The position numbers were made by a program, and so were the translations under genes. Shown piece by piece: positions 10,686 through 21,792 of a stretch of 64,000 nt of DNA. Below the pieces are notes generated by a model, which saw nothing but the letters and a program-made list of their open reading frames with translations, was not told where the DNA came from and made no database searches. How positions within the stretch are numbered: position 1 is the first letter of the stretch; each line of letters begins with the position of its first letter. Source of the stretch: Larus michahellis (lineage: Eukaryota > Chordata > Aves > Charadriiformes > Laridae); assembly GCF_964199755.1 (NCBI RefSeq), contig NC_133900.1, positions 81,438,666-81,502,665 on the forward strand, written 5' to 3'.

Positions 10686-12555
10686 CCAGTGCGGTAAACA
10701 GAGCCAGCCCCAAAGCTCCCCTGCCTCCGAGAAGGGACACGGGGAGAAGGAATTGCTCGTCGTTTCTCCATCTCCCGCCCGTCGTCTGTTGTGTGTGGAG
10801 GCTGCTGCCACGTGCAGACATCTGGGATGCATCATCACGGACCTTCTCCTGCTGGAGAGAGGAGACGGTTTTTTGGACGCAAACGGAACTCGGAGGCGCC
10901 CGCGGCCTTCGCAAGGGAGCAAACAGCAGGTTATTGCACGTACGACAGGGACGGAGGGAAAGAAGGGAGAAGGTTTTATTCCAAGACGAACGTGGGAGCC
11001 TTGAGCGTGAGGAAAACCTTCATGAGAAGAAACCTCCCCTGCACAGGGGGCGGGCGAAGGATGACAGGTTGAGACAAGCGATTGTGACTTGTGTTTTAGG
11101 GGGGTGCCTGAGCGGAGCGGAGGGGGAAGGACGGCAAGTTGTTCTTCAGGCCAGGAGGTCAGCAGGAGTACAGAGGGACATCGCACCTGGGCAGCAGAGA
11201 GGAGGATCCCTCTCCATCCCTTCCCACAGGGTTTTTTTCCAGGATCCAACTCCGCCTGTGATCCTTTTTCCAGGGTCCCACTCCCGGCTGCCAGCGGCTG
11301 GGTTGCATCCCAGGGACACCACATCCTTACCGCCCAGCACCATGTCAGACTACTCCAGGATGGACTGCTGTTTATTTTAGGTCTGTACAAGCCACGGAGG
11401 CAGGCACATGTAGTTCCCTGCCTCAGCTGGCTTTTGGGAGCCCAGGATCTTTCCATCTCCATGTAACGTGAAGATATTTTTCTGCTGTCTTCAGCTGACA
11501 TCTTTCTGCTCCAACTCCCGGTCCCAACAGGGACTCCCCTGCCACTGAAGTACACCCTCCCATTCCTCTGCCCTCTTTGGCTTTTCCTCCTTCTCTTAGT
11601 GAAATCTCTCAACGTTTTAAGTCCCGATTCCCTCGTTTTCCTTCAGGGGAAAAGCCTCCACCCTCCTTCTCTTCCCCTCAAATTGCAGAGGCCGAAATCT
11701 GGGCAGAAGCTGGTCGTCTCCTGACCCACGGCCATGGAGACCCACGGTCGTACCGCTGTCTGCACTACCCGTGGCACAAGGCAGCAGTCACGAGATGCAG
11801 AATTCACACACTATACCCGTCAGTACAGTCCAGAGATTATTTTCTCCATTTTTAACCAAAAAACAAATGCCGACAGTCTTCCTTTTTAGCCTGACACGTG
11901 GGATGGTCTCAGTCGCTCTGCTCTCTCTTGAGGCTGAAGCTGGTGGTCTCAACTGGCCGGACCCGATGATTACTTAGCCCTAATACTAATCCAGTGTCAA
12001 AAAGGCAGCTTCCTCCCCAGCAGCGTCCCAGGCGGCTCATTTTTAGAAAGACAAACAGTTCTGAGATCTGCAATGGTCTAAATATTTAAAGGCAATAGTC
12101 TTTTATTAGTTTCTGGTTCATGGAAAGTCCACTTGTCTCCAGGCGAGCGTTTCAAACGCAGCGAAAGAGCTTTTCAAAACTGTTTGTCATTCTGTAAAGC
12201 TCTAGTTTTCCGGGATTCTTTTTTTTTCTTTTTTACTTCTTTCTTCAAAAATAAGTGGGTTTCTCATTTTGGTTTTCTTCTGTACAAGCTGTGATTTGGT
12301 GAAACTCTTATCTGCTGCCTAACAGTGAAGCATGAGAAATACCGTCTCTCCATACTGGGTTATAGGTATATCACCGTACCAACCGTAACAGGCGAAGGGT
12401 CTGCCTTTAAGGAGGAACAATAACTATATCGGCTGCCTCAGGTGTGAGGACTCTTGAGTTTCCTCATCATGAATAAATAATAAATCCCCAGGGTCCGCTG
12501 GCTGCTACTTACAAATAAAACACTACAGTTGGAAGATAAAATTACTTTCCTTGGA
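10686..12555. other. Intergenic, no gene assigned
   Basis: GC-rich first half, AT-richer second half. The - strand holds a 309-codon open frame (10683-11612) and the + strand an overlapping 195-codon frame. The protein read from the - strand is rich in Ser, Arg, Pro and Trp, has no recognisable domain and runs into the neighbouring CR1, so I treat it as chance in GC-rich DNA. Confidence 0.55.
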
Positions 12556-13412
12556 CAAAGCGGAGTGGTGCAGCCGACACGCCTGAGGGACGGGATGCCA
12601 TCCAGAGGGACCTGGGCAGGCTGGAGAAGTGGGACCATGGGAACCTCATGAGGTTCAACAAGGCCAAGTGCAGGGTCCTGCCCCTGGGTCAGGACAACCC
12701 CCAGTATCAGCACAGGCTGGGGATGGAGGGATGGAGAGCAGCCCTGCCGAGAAGGACTTGGGGTGCTGGGGGGTGAAAAGCTGGACGTGAGCCGGCAATG
12801 TGCGCTCACAGCCCAGAGACCCCCCGCAGCCTGGGCTGCATCCCCAGCAGCGTGGGCAGCAGGGCGAGGGGGGGATTCTGCCCCTCTGCTCCGCTCTGGG
12901 GAGACCCCCCTGCAGTGCTGCCTCCAGCTCTGGGGCACCAACAGCAGAAGGACACGGAGCTGCTGGAGCGGGGCCAGAGGAGGCCCCGGAGATGCTGGGA
13001 GGGCTGGAGCCCCTCTGCTGTGAGGACAGGCTGAGAGAGCTGGGGGGGTTCAGCCTGGAGAAGGGAAGGCTCCAGGGAGACCTTAGAGCCCCTTCCAGTC
13101 CCTAAAGGGGCTCCAGGAAAGCTGGGGAGGGACTCTGGATCAGGGAGGGGAGCCATGGGATGAGGGGGAAGGGTTTTAAACTGGAAGAGGGGAGATTTAG
13201 ATGAGATATTAGGAAGAAATTGTTTCCTGTGAGGGTGGTGAGCCCCTGGCCCAGGTTGCCCAGAGAAGCTGTGGCTGCCTCATCCCTGGAGGGGTTCAAG
13301 GCCAGGCTGGACGGGGCTTGGAGCAACCTGGTCTGGTGGGAGGTGTCCCTGCCCAGGGCAGGGGGTGGAACTAGGTGATCTTTAAGGTCCCTTTCAACCC
13401 AAACCATTCTGT
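12556..13412 (+). mobile_element. CR1 LINE fragment, 5'-truncated (about 0.86 kb)
   Basis: It begins AGTGGTGCAGCCGACACGCC, part of the CR1 reverse-transcriptase C-terminal region. It keeps the frame fragments AEKDLGVL and LRELGGFSLEKGRL, and ends in the 3' UTR blocks GATCTTTAAGGTCCCTTTCA and ACCCAAACCATTCTGTGAT. Frameshifts make it inactive. It is near-identical over long stretches to the inverted copy at 3908-4765. Confidence 0.93.
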
Positions 13413-15285
13413 GATATGACTCTGCAAAGTGGGGAGGAGAAGACGGGACACTGGTACTGCCCATGCTGCTGGGGAGGGCTCCTGGAGGTGCAGGAGCCAA
13501 GGGACGGCAGAGCAACAACAGAGCTGAGGAGCTTTTTGTGTTTCCTCTCCTACCATGTGGGTTGGCCATGTCTTTTCCCTGCGTGGGGCAAGGCAGGTGG
13601 CCTGGGCTCTGATGAAGGTCCCTCTGTGGCCTTTGCACCTCTGTTCTTCGGCTGGGCACTGAGGTGGCCTTGTGCGCTTGCCCCATGATGGCTCAGGTGG
13701 CCCCTGTCTCGCTCCTCCTCATGGTGCCCCCCCTTGACTAATGCTTCTGCCGCAGACCTCGGCTGGCGGCGAGACCCTTGCCTCAACCCAAAGTTTGCTG
13801 GGAAGTTTCAGGCAAGGTGTCTCTGCAGTCCTTCAGAAGTAAAGAAAAAAAATACACCGCATTTTCTAGGTTGAAAAAAAAAAAAGGCCGGGGGGGGGGT
13901 GGAAAAAAGCCGTTCCTGTTTTAGTGAGAAGCTCGGCCAGGGCCATGCCTTGGATCAGGGTTACAGCTGGCTCGGTCGCAAGCATCTGAAAACCATCACC
14001 AGCTTGTGTCCAGCAGAAGCGTGTTAAGCTGCGGCAGCTGGAGGCTAAGTGAGACTCTTCGGCAAGTTCCCGTTGGGCCTGAGCCAGAGGCAAGGGCTGA
14101 ACTCCCCCCACGGCCTCCCCGTGCCGGGGGCGAGCAGCAGCACGGGGCGATTCCAAGTCCTCACCTTGATGGCTGCTCCTGGCAGTCACTGCCCGGTGGC
14201 AGAAGTGTAGTGGTGCGATGTAGTGGAGACCACAGCTACGCAGCGATGGCAGGTTCCAGGTACGGGGCAGGGGGGAGGGGGGTTGTACGTGGGATACAGT
14301 TTGCATTCAGATCCCTGCGATGCGCAACCTGCCCTGCAGAATTAACTGCCCAGATCCTTATTTCCCCAAAACCCGGCTGATGGGACCCAGAAGGATGTTG
14401 GAAGGACAGGGCAGAGCTGGGGCTGGCAGGAAGGAGGTCCCGCCGGTGCACCTTGTGGTGGGTGCAGTGACACAGCAGGCAGGCAGGAGGGGGATGTCCC
14501 CAAAGCCGAGCTTAGTCTAGGGAGACCAATGGCCCCAGCTTCCATCTGCTCTCAACTGTCCCCCCCGGAAGGTTTGCTTGCTTTCGTAACCACAGACGTA
14601 CCCAAGGAGCTCCGTAGGCTAAACTTAGACTTGGTGACTGAAGTTAGACTTGGTGACTGAAATTAGACTTGGTGACTACCCCCGATAGGCAGCAGCGTAC
14701 AAATGAAGTGTAATTCATTTAAAAGATGTTATCTATACGCCTTCCAGCGCTGGCTCACAAGCCCCCCACTGGAGGGCAGGGAGGGCAGACCCGGCGAAAG
14801 AGGGGTCCCGGCGCTGCTTCCACAGCTCCCTGCCAGACCGACCCTCCCTGGCGCCGACCAGACAACCAGCCCCATTTTAACCAGCGACGAGCAGAGGGAC
14901 GAGAGCCGAGAGACACGAAGAACTCAGAAGAAAAGGCTCCAGGTTTCCCAAAGAAAGACAGGAAGGAAACGGGGTACATGACTATGCTAGTGTACGCACA
15001 GACACTTATCGATCTGCTTACTTACCTATTTGCTTACTTTCAAAGAGCTGGCAGCGTAGGGTTAGGTTTTCTGTGCTTATTAGGATAAGAGTTAAGAAAA
15101 AAAGAGGGAAAAAATTGTACTTGGGATCGGAAATTCCAGTCCCAGTCCCCATTCACCACCGCTGTGACAGCTGGCCTAAAAATACTTTGTTCAACCTGGG
15201 GACGCAAAGGTGTAGAAGGCAGTTGCTTACACGTGTAAGCTCAGCAGTCCCAGCACAAAACCACTGGTGGTCATCGAAGTCCCAG
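13413..15285. other. Intergenic, no gene seen
   Basis: GC-rich to mixed sequence with an A-run and G-run at about 13875-13900 and a short tandem repeat at 14622-14678. No exon or further interspersed repeat that I can recognise. Confidence 0.55.
14622..14678. repeat. Tandem repeat, three 19-bp units
   Basis: Three consecutive near-perfect units built on TTAGACTTGGTGACTG, starting at 14622, 14641 and 14660. Differences are confined to the first few and the last few bases. Confidence 0.9.
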
Positions 15286-15287
15286 CA

Positions 15288-15795
15288 CAGAATCACAGAA
15301 TCACAGCATCACAGAATTGTTCAGGTTGGAAGGGACCTTAAAGACCACCCAGTGCCACCCCCCTGCCCTGGGCAGGGACACCTGCCACCAGACCAGGTTG
15401 CTCCAAGCCCCGTCCAGCCTGGCCTTGAACCCCTCCAGGGATGGGGCAGCCACAGCTTCTCTGGGCAGCCTGGGCCAGGGCCTCACCTTCCTCACCTCAC
15501 CACATTTCTTCCTAATATCCAATCTAAATCTCCCCTCTTCCAGTTTAAAACCCTTCCCCCTCATCCTATCACTCCCTTCCCTGATCAAGAGTCCCTTCCC
15601 ATCCTTCCTGTAGGTCCCCTTTAGGGACTGGAAGGCCGCTATAAGGTCTCCCCAGAGCCTTCTCTCGGATCATCTTCGTGGCCCTCCGCTGGACCCGCTC
15701 CAACAGGTCCATGTCCTTCTTGTGCTGAGGACTCCAGAGCTGGACGCAGTACTCCAGGTGGGGTCTCACCAGAATGGAGTAGAGGGGCATCTTCG
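15288..15795 (-). mobile_element. CR1 LINE fragment (about 0.5 kb)
   Basis: The + strand opens with tandem tail octamers (AATCACAG, AATCACAG, CATCACAG), then AATTGTTCAGGTTGGAAGGG. On the reverse strand it still reads [14 protein letters not shown] and [14 protein letters not shown], conserved C-terminal blocks of CR1 reverse transcriptase. It is truncated and broken. Confidence 0.95.
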
Positions 15796-16159
15796 ACTGT
15801 GCTGCAAGACCCTTCTCCCGTCACGCACCAGCCGTGGTGAACAGGAGCGCCGGAGCAGCGGGCTCCCTCCATGCTGTCTAGGAAAGGCAAAATTCGATGG
15901 GGATATTTTCCTTGTAGCCGTTCTGAGCACACAGCTGGATATTTTTATAACTGCTTTTCCCAGGGCTTTGCTTGGTGCCCTGAGGAAGAGAAATGTGACA
16001 TGTCGTTGTAGCGTTCTTTGAGGTTTGGGGTCTCCTCTTTGAGCCCTCAAAGCACAAAGATGCTGGCAGAAAAGTACATGGTCAAGAGGAGGCGAGGCAA
16101 GAGGAAGAAGAAGAAAGAACAAAGAAGAGAAGAGAAGAAGGAGGAGGAGGAAGAGGAAT
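15796..16159. other. Spacer between CR1 and the purine tract
   Basis: Unremarkable sequence that becomes purine-rich from about 16085. No gene. Confidence 0.6.
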
Positions 16160-16770
16160 AAGAAAGAAGAGAAGAGAAGAGAAGAGAAGAGAAGAGAAGA
16201 GAAGAGAAGAGAAGAGAAGAGAAGAGAAGAGAAGAGAAGAGAAGAGAAAAGAGAAGAGAAGAGAAGAGAAGAGAAGAGAAGAGAAGAGAAGAGAAGAGAA
16301 GAGAAGAGAAGAGAAGAGAGAAGAGAGAAGAGAAGAGAAGAGAGAAGAGAAGAGAAGAGAAGAGAGAAGAGAAGAGAAGAGAAGAGAAGAGAAGAGAAGA
16401 GAAGAGAAGAGAAGAGAAGAGAAGAGAAGAGAAGAGAAGAGAAGAGAGAAGAGAGAAGAGAGAAGAGAGAGGAGAGGAGAGGAGAGGAGAGGAGAGGAGA
16501 GGAGAGGAGAGGAGAGGAGAGGAGAGGAGAGGAGAGGAGAGGAGAGGAGAGGAGAGGAGAGGAGAGGAGAGGAGAGGAGAGGAGAGGAGAGGAGAGGAGA
16601 GGAGAGGAGAGGAGAGGAGAGGAGAGGAGAGGAGAGGAGGAGAGGAGAGAAGAGAAGAGAAGAGAAGAGAAGAGAAGAGAAGAGAAGAGAAGAGAAGAGA
16701 AGAGAAGAGAAGAGAAGAGAAGAGAAGAGAAGAGAAGAGAAGAGAAGAGAAGAGAAGAGAAGAGAAAAAA
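16160..16770. repeat. 611-bp uninterrupted homopurine tract, (GAGAA)n-(GGAGA)n-(GAGAA)n
   Basis: Every base on the + strand in this interval is A or G. Pentamers of the GAGAA type fill about 16161-16465, GGAGA pentamers about 16466-16648, and GAGAA pentamers return to about 16766. Occasional single-base and dinucleotide insertions occur. The block order gives it mirror symmetry, the arrangement that can form intramolecular triplex (H-DNA). The long open frame on the opposite strand (Ser/Leu/Phe repeats) is only the translation of this tract. Confidence 0.97.
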
Positions 16771-18300
16771 TGTGGGGGCCTATTTACACTCCTAAACTTT
16801 TTTAAAATCACAAAACTGCAACAGCCTGGCATTAAGGGAAGTGGTGCCAGAACATCTATCCTGAAGTAGCTGATCACCATTTCTTCTCTGAGAGCTTTCT
16901 GATGAGCAGGGAGCACAAAAAAGGGAAAGTAATGGGAAAGTGGGGAAAAGACACTATAGGTTTAGGATGGCGTGTTGAGAGGGGAGGGTGAGCAAAGGGG
17001 CAGAGGACATCATCAAGTAATGCATGGAAAAAATCCAACCTGAAGGAGAATAAATGTCAAAAAGGAGCAGAAGAGGAAGGGATTCTGAGCAAGAGAATAA
17101 AGATAAAATCAAAGGACATTACAGAAGTTGGGAGGAAAAACCAGACCCAGAAGAAAGAGCTGAGAGGCTGATGGAAAAAGGGACGGTCTGGAGAGAAGGA
17201 TACCTTCCAAAAATCTTATAAATGTAAGGTATCTGTAGATACAGAGAAATGGAAATCTGCTGTTTTGACTCAGAGAGATCACGCAGAAAGGCAAGATCCA
17301 ACAGCAAGAGAACAGTTCTTCAGCCAAGCAGTGGCCCTGGACATTTTAACTACGTTGCAAACTTCTCCAGCAAGAACGACAAGGCCTTGAAGGTCCGATT
17401 CTGACCTCCACCCAAAACTGGCTCTGCCTCTGTGAGGCACCGGGTCACGCCAGCGTAAAGACCGAACCAAACTTCGGTGCTTTTTCCCCCTATAATTCAA
17501 AATTCACAATTTCAAGGAGATGGATTACAAAGGGAGGAGATGGATGAAGGGGAACCAGCAAAGACTACCAATAGTATGGGCCACTAGCAGGTGACAAGCC
17601 AAGGTGCTAACACCTGCTTCCAATAGATGCTGGTTTGTTTTCCATCGTGTAAATCCTGTAAATACTCATGGACAACCTCGGCAAACCACAGCTCTCAAGG
17701 CAAAGCTCCGGCAAAGCTCCTGGAGCCTAAACCTCCTCAAAACCTTCTTCCAGGTGGTGGTAGAGGGCAGAAAAATGGCACCTGCCTGTTACATCGTCCA
17801 CTTGGGCCTTCCCAACCACAGTGTGAAAAAGAGACTGAATAATTTTTTGAAGAAAGTGAAAAAACCTCCTTGCTAGAGACCTTCCTCTTGGGTGTCTGCC
17901 CCAGGTTCTCCCATGGCTCAGGAGGATGGAGAGGAAAAGAGGGACCTGAGACCTGGAGCTCCTGGCATCAGGATGCCCCAAGGGACTTCTCAATCCCTGG
18001 AGCTCGGGGCACCTCAGCTGGGCGCTCCGGCGTTCGGTGGGGATCACACTCCCTCTGCACCCATCGCCTCCACGTTCGACCCAAACTGGGATGGGTCAAA
18101 AATCAGTGAATTTTCTCCCTTGTGCTCTTACTAGAACGGCTCACCGAGCTTTTCTGAAGCAAACACGGGCTCAGGAAGCTGTAATGAGCCCCAGTTGTCT
18201 GAGATCTTGTGCAAGGCTTCCAAAGTAAAGGAGGGAAACGGCACGTTAAATGGAAATGTAAGTATTTTCTCTAAAAACCACCGAAGGGAGCAAAGAATCC
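16771..18300. other. Intergenic, no gene seen
   Basis: Mixed sequence between the purine tract and the presumed 3' end of STOX2. No repeats or exons recognised. Confidence 0.55.
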
Positions 18301-18325
18301 ACTTAAAACATATAACCAAATGTTA

Positions 18326-18331
18326 TTTAAT
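18326..18331 (-). terminator. STOX2: Candidate distal STOX2 poly(A) signal (ATTAAA)
   Basis: ATTAAA on the - strand, followed downstream by a GU-rich stretch (TGGTTATATGTTTTAAGTGG). It lies where the composition changes. Confidence 0.35.
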
Positions 18332-18775
18332 ATCTTAAAAAGTAACACAATCCAAAATGGATATTTCACACAACACTACATAAACAACATGAACACAATA
18401 TTACCATATGGAGGGACTTTCAAATATAGACTTACAAAAATCCCTGTCCTTTTTTTTTTTTTTCCTTTAAATTATTATACTAAGCATGACAAGTAATCAT
18501 CATTTACAATATGGTACACTGACACAATAAAAACCATGTTACAAATGTGCTGTTATAAATCAGTAACGTTAGGGAAGACATTTCATGAACTTAATTATTT
18601 CATATGAAATACTATACAATATAAACAGAACATCCATCTTGGATGACCTTTACAGCAACCAGAGACCAAGTAATTTTTTAATTAATTTTTTTTTTTTTTT
18701 TCAGTGCAAACACATTTATACAAGGCAGTCTTGGCTGCAAAACTCCCTTCTAACATACAGTAAGTCCCACTTGCA

Positions 18776-18781
18776 TTTATT
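18776..18781 (-). terminator. STOX2: Candidate STOX2 poly(A) signal (AATAAA)
   Basis: Canonical hexamer on the - strand, 5.1 kb after the stop codon. It is an alternative to the ATTAAA at 18326. Confidence 0.35.
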
Positions 18782-21700
18782 AACTCATTTAAACCTAATG
18801 CAACAGCCACATTCAGTCACTCACAGAAAATTACCTGCAGAATTATGATCCCTTTAAACTTAAAGTCTCCTCCACGTATAAAAGTAACATCTGTGCCAAT
18901 TTCTCCAAGGACCCTTTCATACTTCGGGGTGGGTATCCTTTGGGTGGCTCGAACGGCTATAGGGCAGGAGGGCAGCAGGGCACATCGCCCAGGGGCGGGT
19001 GGCCGCAGCTGTCACCCAGCTGGGTGGCCGGGGGTGTCACCGGGGGTGTCCAACCCCGGCTGCGTGCCTCCCACCTTCTGCTCCTTCTCTAGTGCCTGGG
19101 GTTGGGGCGGGGAGGAACACGGAAACCCTCAGCTCGGAACTGAGCTTCAATGGAGTTAACGACCCCGGTCCCGTCTCCGCCGGAGCGGCGGGAGACCAGG
19201 GATGGGGGCAGGGGGCGGGGGGGAGGTGGTCACGCCAAATTTGCACCCGTGTCACCGAGCCCAGCGTTTGGAGCGCCGCTATGGAAGAAGCCCGATAGTC
19301 CCGTTTATCTACTAGCACCAGCTTGGCTTTCGGTGGGTCCGCTGCATGCTTCTCATGCAGGAACGATGCACTTTACTTATGCTGGGGAGGTGTGGGGGGA
19401 GGAACATTTTAGATATATACCTTTTCTTTCTTTTTGTTAAAGAATTTCGTAAAAAATAGAACATTTCTCTCTAATACTGTACAGCTTTCTTCAGAAGAGC
19501 AAAGAGAATTGTAAACTGTGGGTGTGACACCGGATTAGGAGTGCTATTTGCTTTCTCAGCACAACAATTTGAACAACCGCGTTGGGCAAAGCTCTGCGAA
19601 ACGTATTTGAAAAACAAATTTTTAATCAAAATAACTGTTCCTAAAAACCACCGCCGGCAGTACTTGTATGACCGAAAACCGATTGGTTTTGGCACTGCGA
19701 ATCCAAGAGTCTCTGCAGGACCGCAAAGGAGTTTCGCTCTTACTTAAACAAGCTGAATGCATCAAAAGAATAACTTCAGAGTATGAACGTGAAACACTTT
19801 GGTTAATTATTAAACTTATTCCGGTAACTTTAAGAAAGCAACTGGTTAATAAATCAGTTGGCAGACTCTTAGCTTTTGTTTTTTCCAATGTGCCTGGACA
19901 TAGAGGAGGGTCCGTGAGCTCTGCCCGCCCCACCGGCTCCCCAGGCTTCGCTGGTACCAAGAGCTTCGAGGCCCTGGGGCGAAAAGGCGTGATTTAAGTG
20001 CAAAGTATTAACCGCATTTATGATAGCCTCTAAATACAGGGCTCTTTTCTAAAAACGACTACCGCCGGCAAGCACTTAGGCCATGGTTTTCATTAAAATA
20101 TTTGTTTTCCAATACATTTTACTTTTAAAAGTTGAGTGAACATTATTTTGCATATAATGGACATTTTACAGCGGTGCAAGGAGTCAAATGGCTAATGATT
20201 TCTTTTAACTTTTAACTGAAATACTTAAAACGGCAAAATTAGCTCAACCGATGATTGTGTATTAATTTGCATCAGGATAATGGTACTAGGTTTGCTGAAA
20301 GAGGTGTTCATAAACCGGGATTTTTATACAAACATGATCTGCTTAGGTTCAACTGCCACTTTCTTCCTTTGGTTTTCGGAAAAAAAAAATCTTTTCTTTC
20401 TTCCCTCTTGAAAGGTGGCTTGTTGCAGCTGGCTACTTTTCAAAAGCCAGCTTCATTTTTCTTGGAAACTTGCCCACGTTCTTTGAACAATAGGCACATA
20501 CCTCGAGTAGGGTCCCTAATCCTGCTCCCAGCAAAGTCAATTAAAGGCCGTTGGTAATTTCCACAGGAGCAAGCATTTCAGAGGCACACAATGTATGGAA
20601 CAGAGTGCGCGTCGCTAAAGGAAGAGCTGTTCTAACACCTTGGCCAGTTCAGAGAAACTACTGCCCGATATGTTGACAAAGATGGGAGGCAGAACAGGGC
20701 CCAAAGTATTTGAAGGCTGCCAAGAAAATACCCAGAGTGTCTTCTCTTAAACCCCAAACCGTCAATCGTATTTCACAGACTGTAGATGTTCCTCATTTGC
20801 TAAATCACAAATACGTTTTCAAGTTCTACCAGGCAGAAATTTCAGCAGTAACTGGGGAGAGGAGGGAAGGTTTCAACCTCCGTTCCACTTTCACCCCAAT
20901 TACGCAGCCTTGTCAAAGTCTTAAGTGACTCATCTGAAAGCCAGATTTTTAATATTGTAGAAGGAAATCGTGGCAATGGAAACATGATGACTTCATACGC
21001 AAGCATTGACACACAAGAGAACGCCATGACCTAATGCTTCAAAGTTTTTAACCTTGCTTTGTACAATACACTTTTCATGTTGCTGCATTTCATCAAATTC
21101 ATGGAGGTAGTTATATGTGTAAAAAAAATTACCATAAAAGTAACATGTTGTATTATAATAATACATATTAAGTGTGCAAAATGCCGACAGATTTGTGTTG
21201 ACCCTTTACAGTTGAACACAACACAGATTCAACCTAATCTAACTCTGTAAACCTTTAAATTGATACATTAGAAGAATGATAGATAAGCAACCATGTAATA
21301 CAAGGCTATGATTTCATCAAAGGATTAGGGTGACATAAAGCACTCAAGCTCCACTCTCGTGGTTTTGTTACCAGAACCTCAAGATGGAATTTCCTTATAT
21401 TCCATTGTTGATTTTAAAAGGAAAAATAAAATAAAATAAAATTCAAGATTAGAACGTTTCTATTTGAAACTTCTGTTTACATTCCATATTCCAAGAGTCA
21501 CATTAATATTGGTACAGTGCCATGTCAACATTAATATGACATTTTTGTTGTCTGCTGGTCTCTGGGAACTTTAGGAAATAACATACTATACAGTTTATAG
21601 GTACACACGATCGTATTTTGTTGGAACTACGTCTTCTGTACAACCAGCTGCCTGCATAAATTCTGATTAGTTTATGACCAACAAATATTTCCCCCAAAGG

Positions 21701-21786
21701 TGAAATTTGTTTTTGCTGTTCACATTTTAATAACTGCCGCTAGTACTTCAGATCATCACTGTAAATTGTTTTATCGTTTCGACATT

Positions 21787-21792
21787 TTTATT
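21787..21792 (-). terminator. STOX2: Candidate proximal STOX2 poly(A) signal (AATAAA)
   Basis: Canonical hexamer on the - strand, 2.1 kb after the stop codon. It would give a shorter 3' UTR. Confidence 0.3.

Noticed and set aside
16047..16916. 289-codon open frame on the - strand of Ser/Leu/Phe repeats
   Set aside because: It is the translation of the homopyrimidine strand of the simple repeat; no unique sequence or gene signals.
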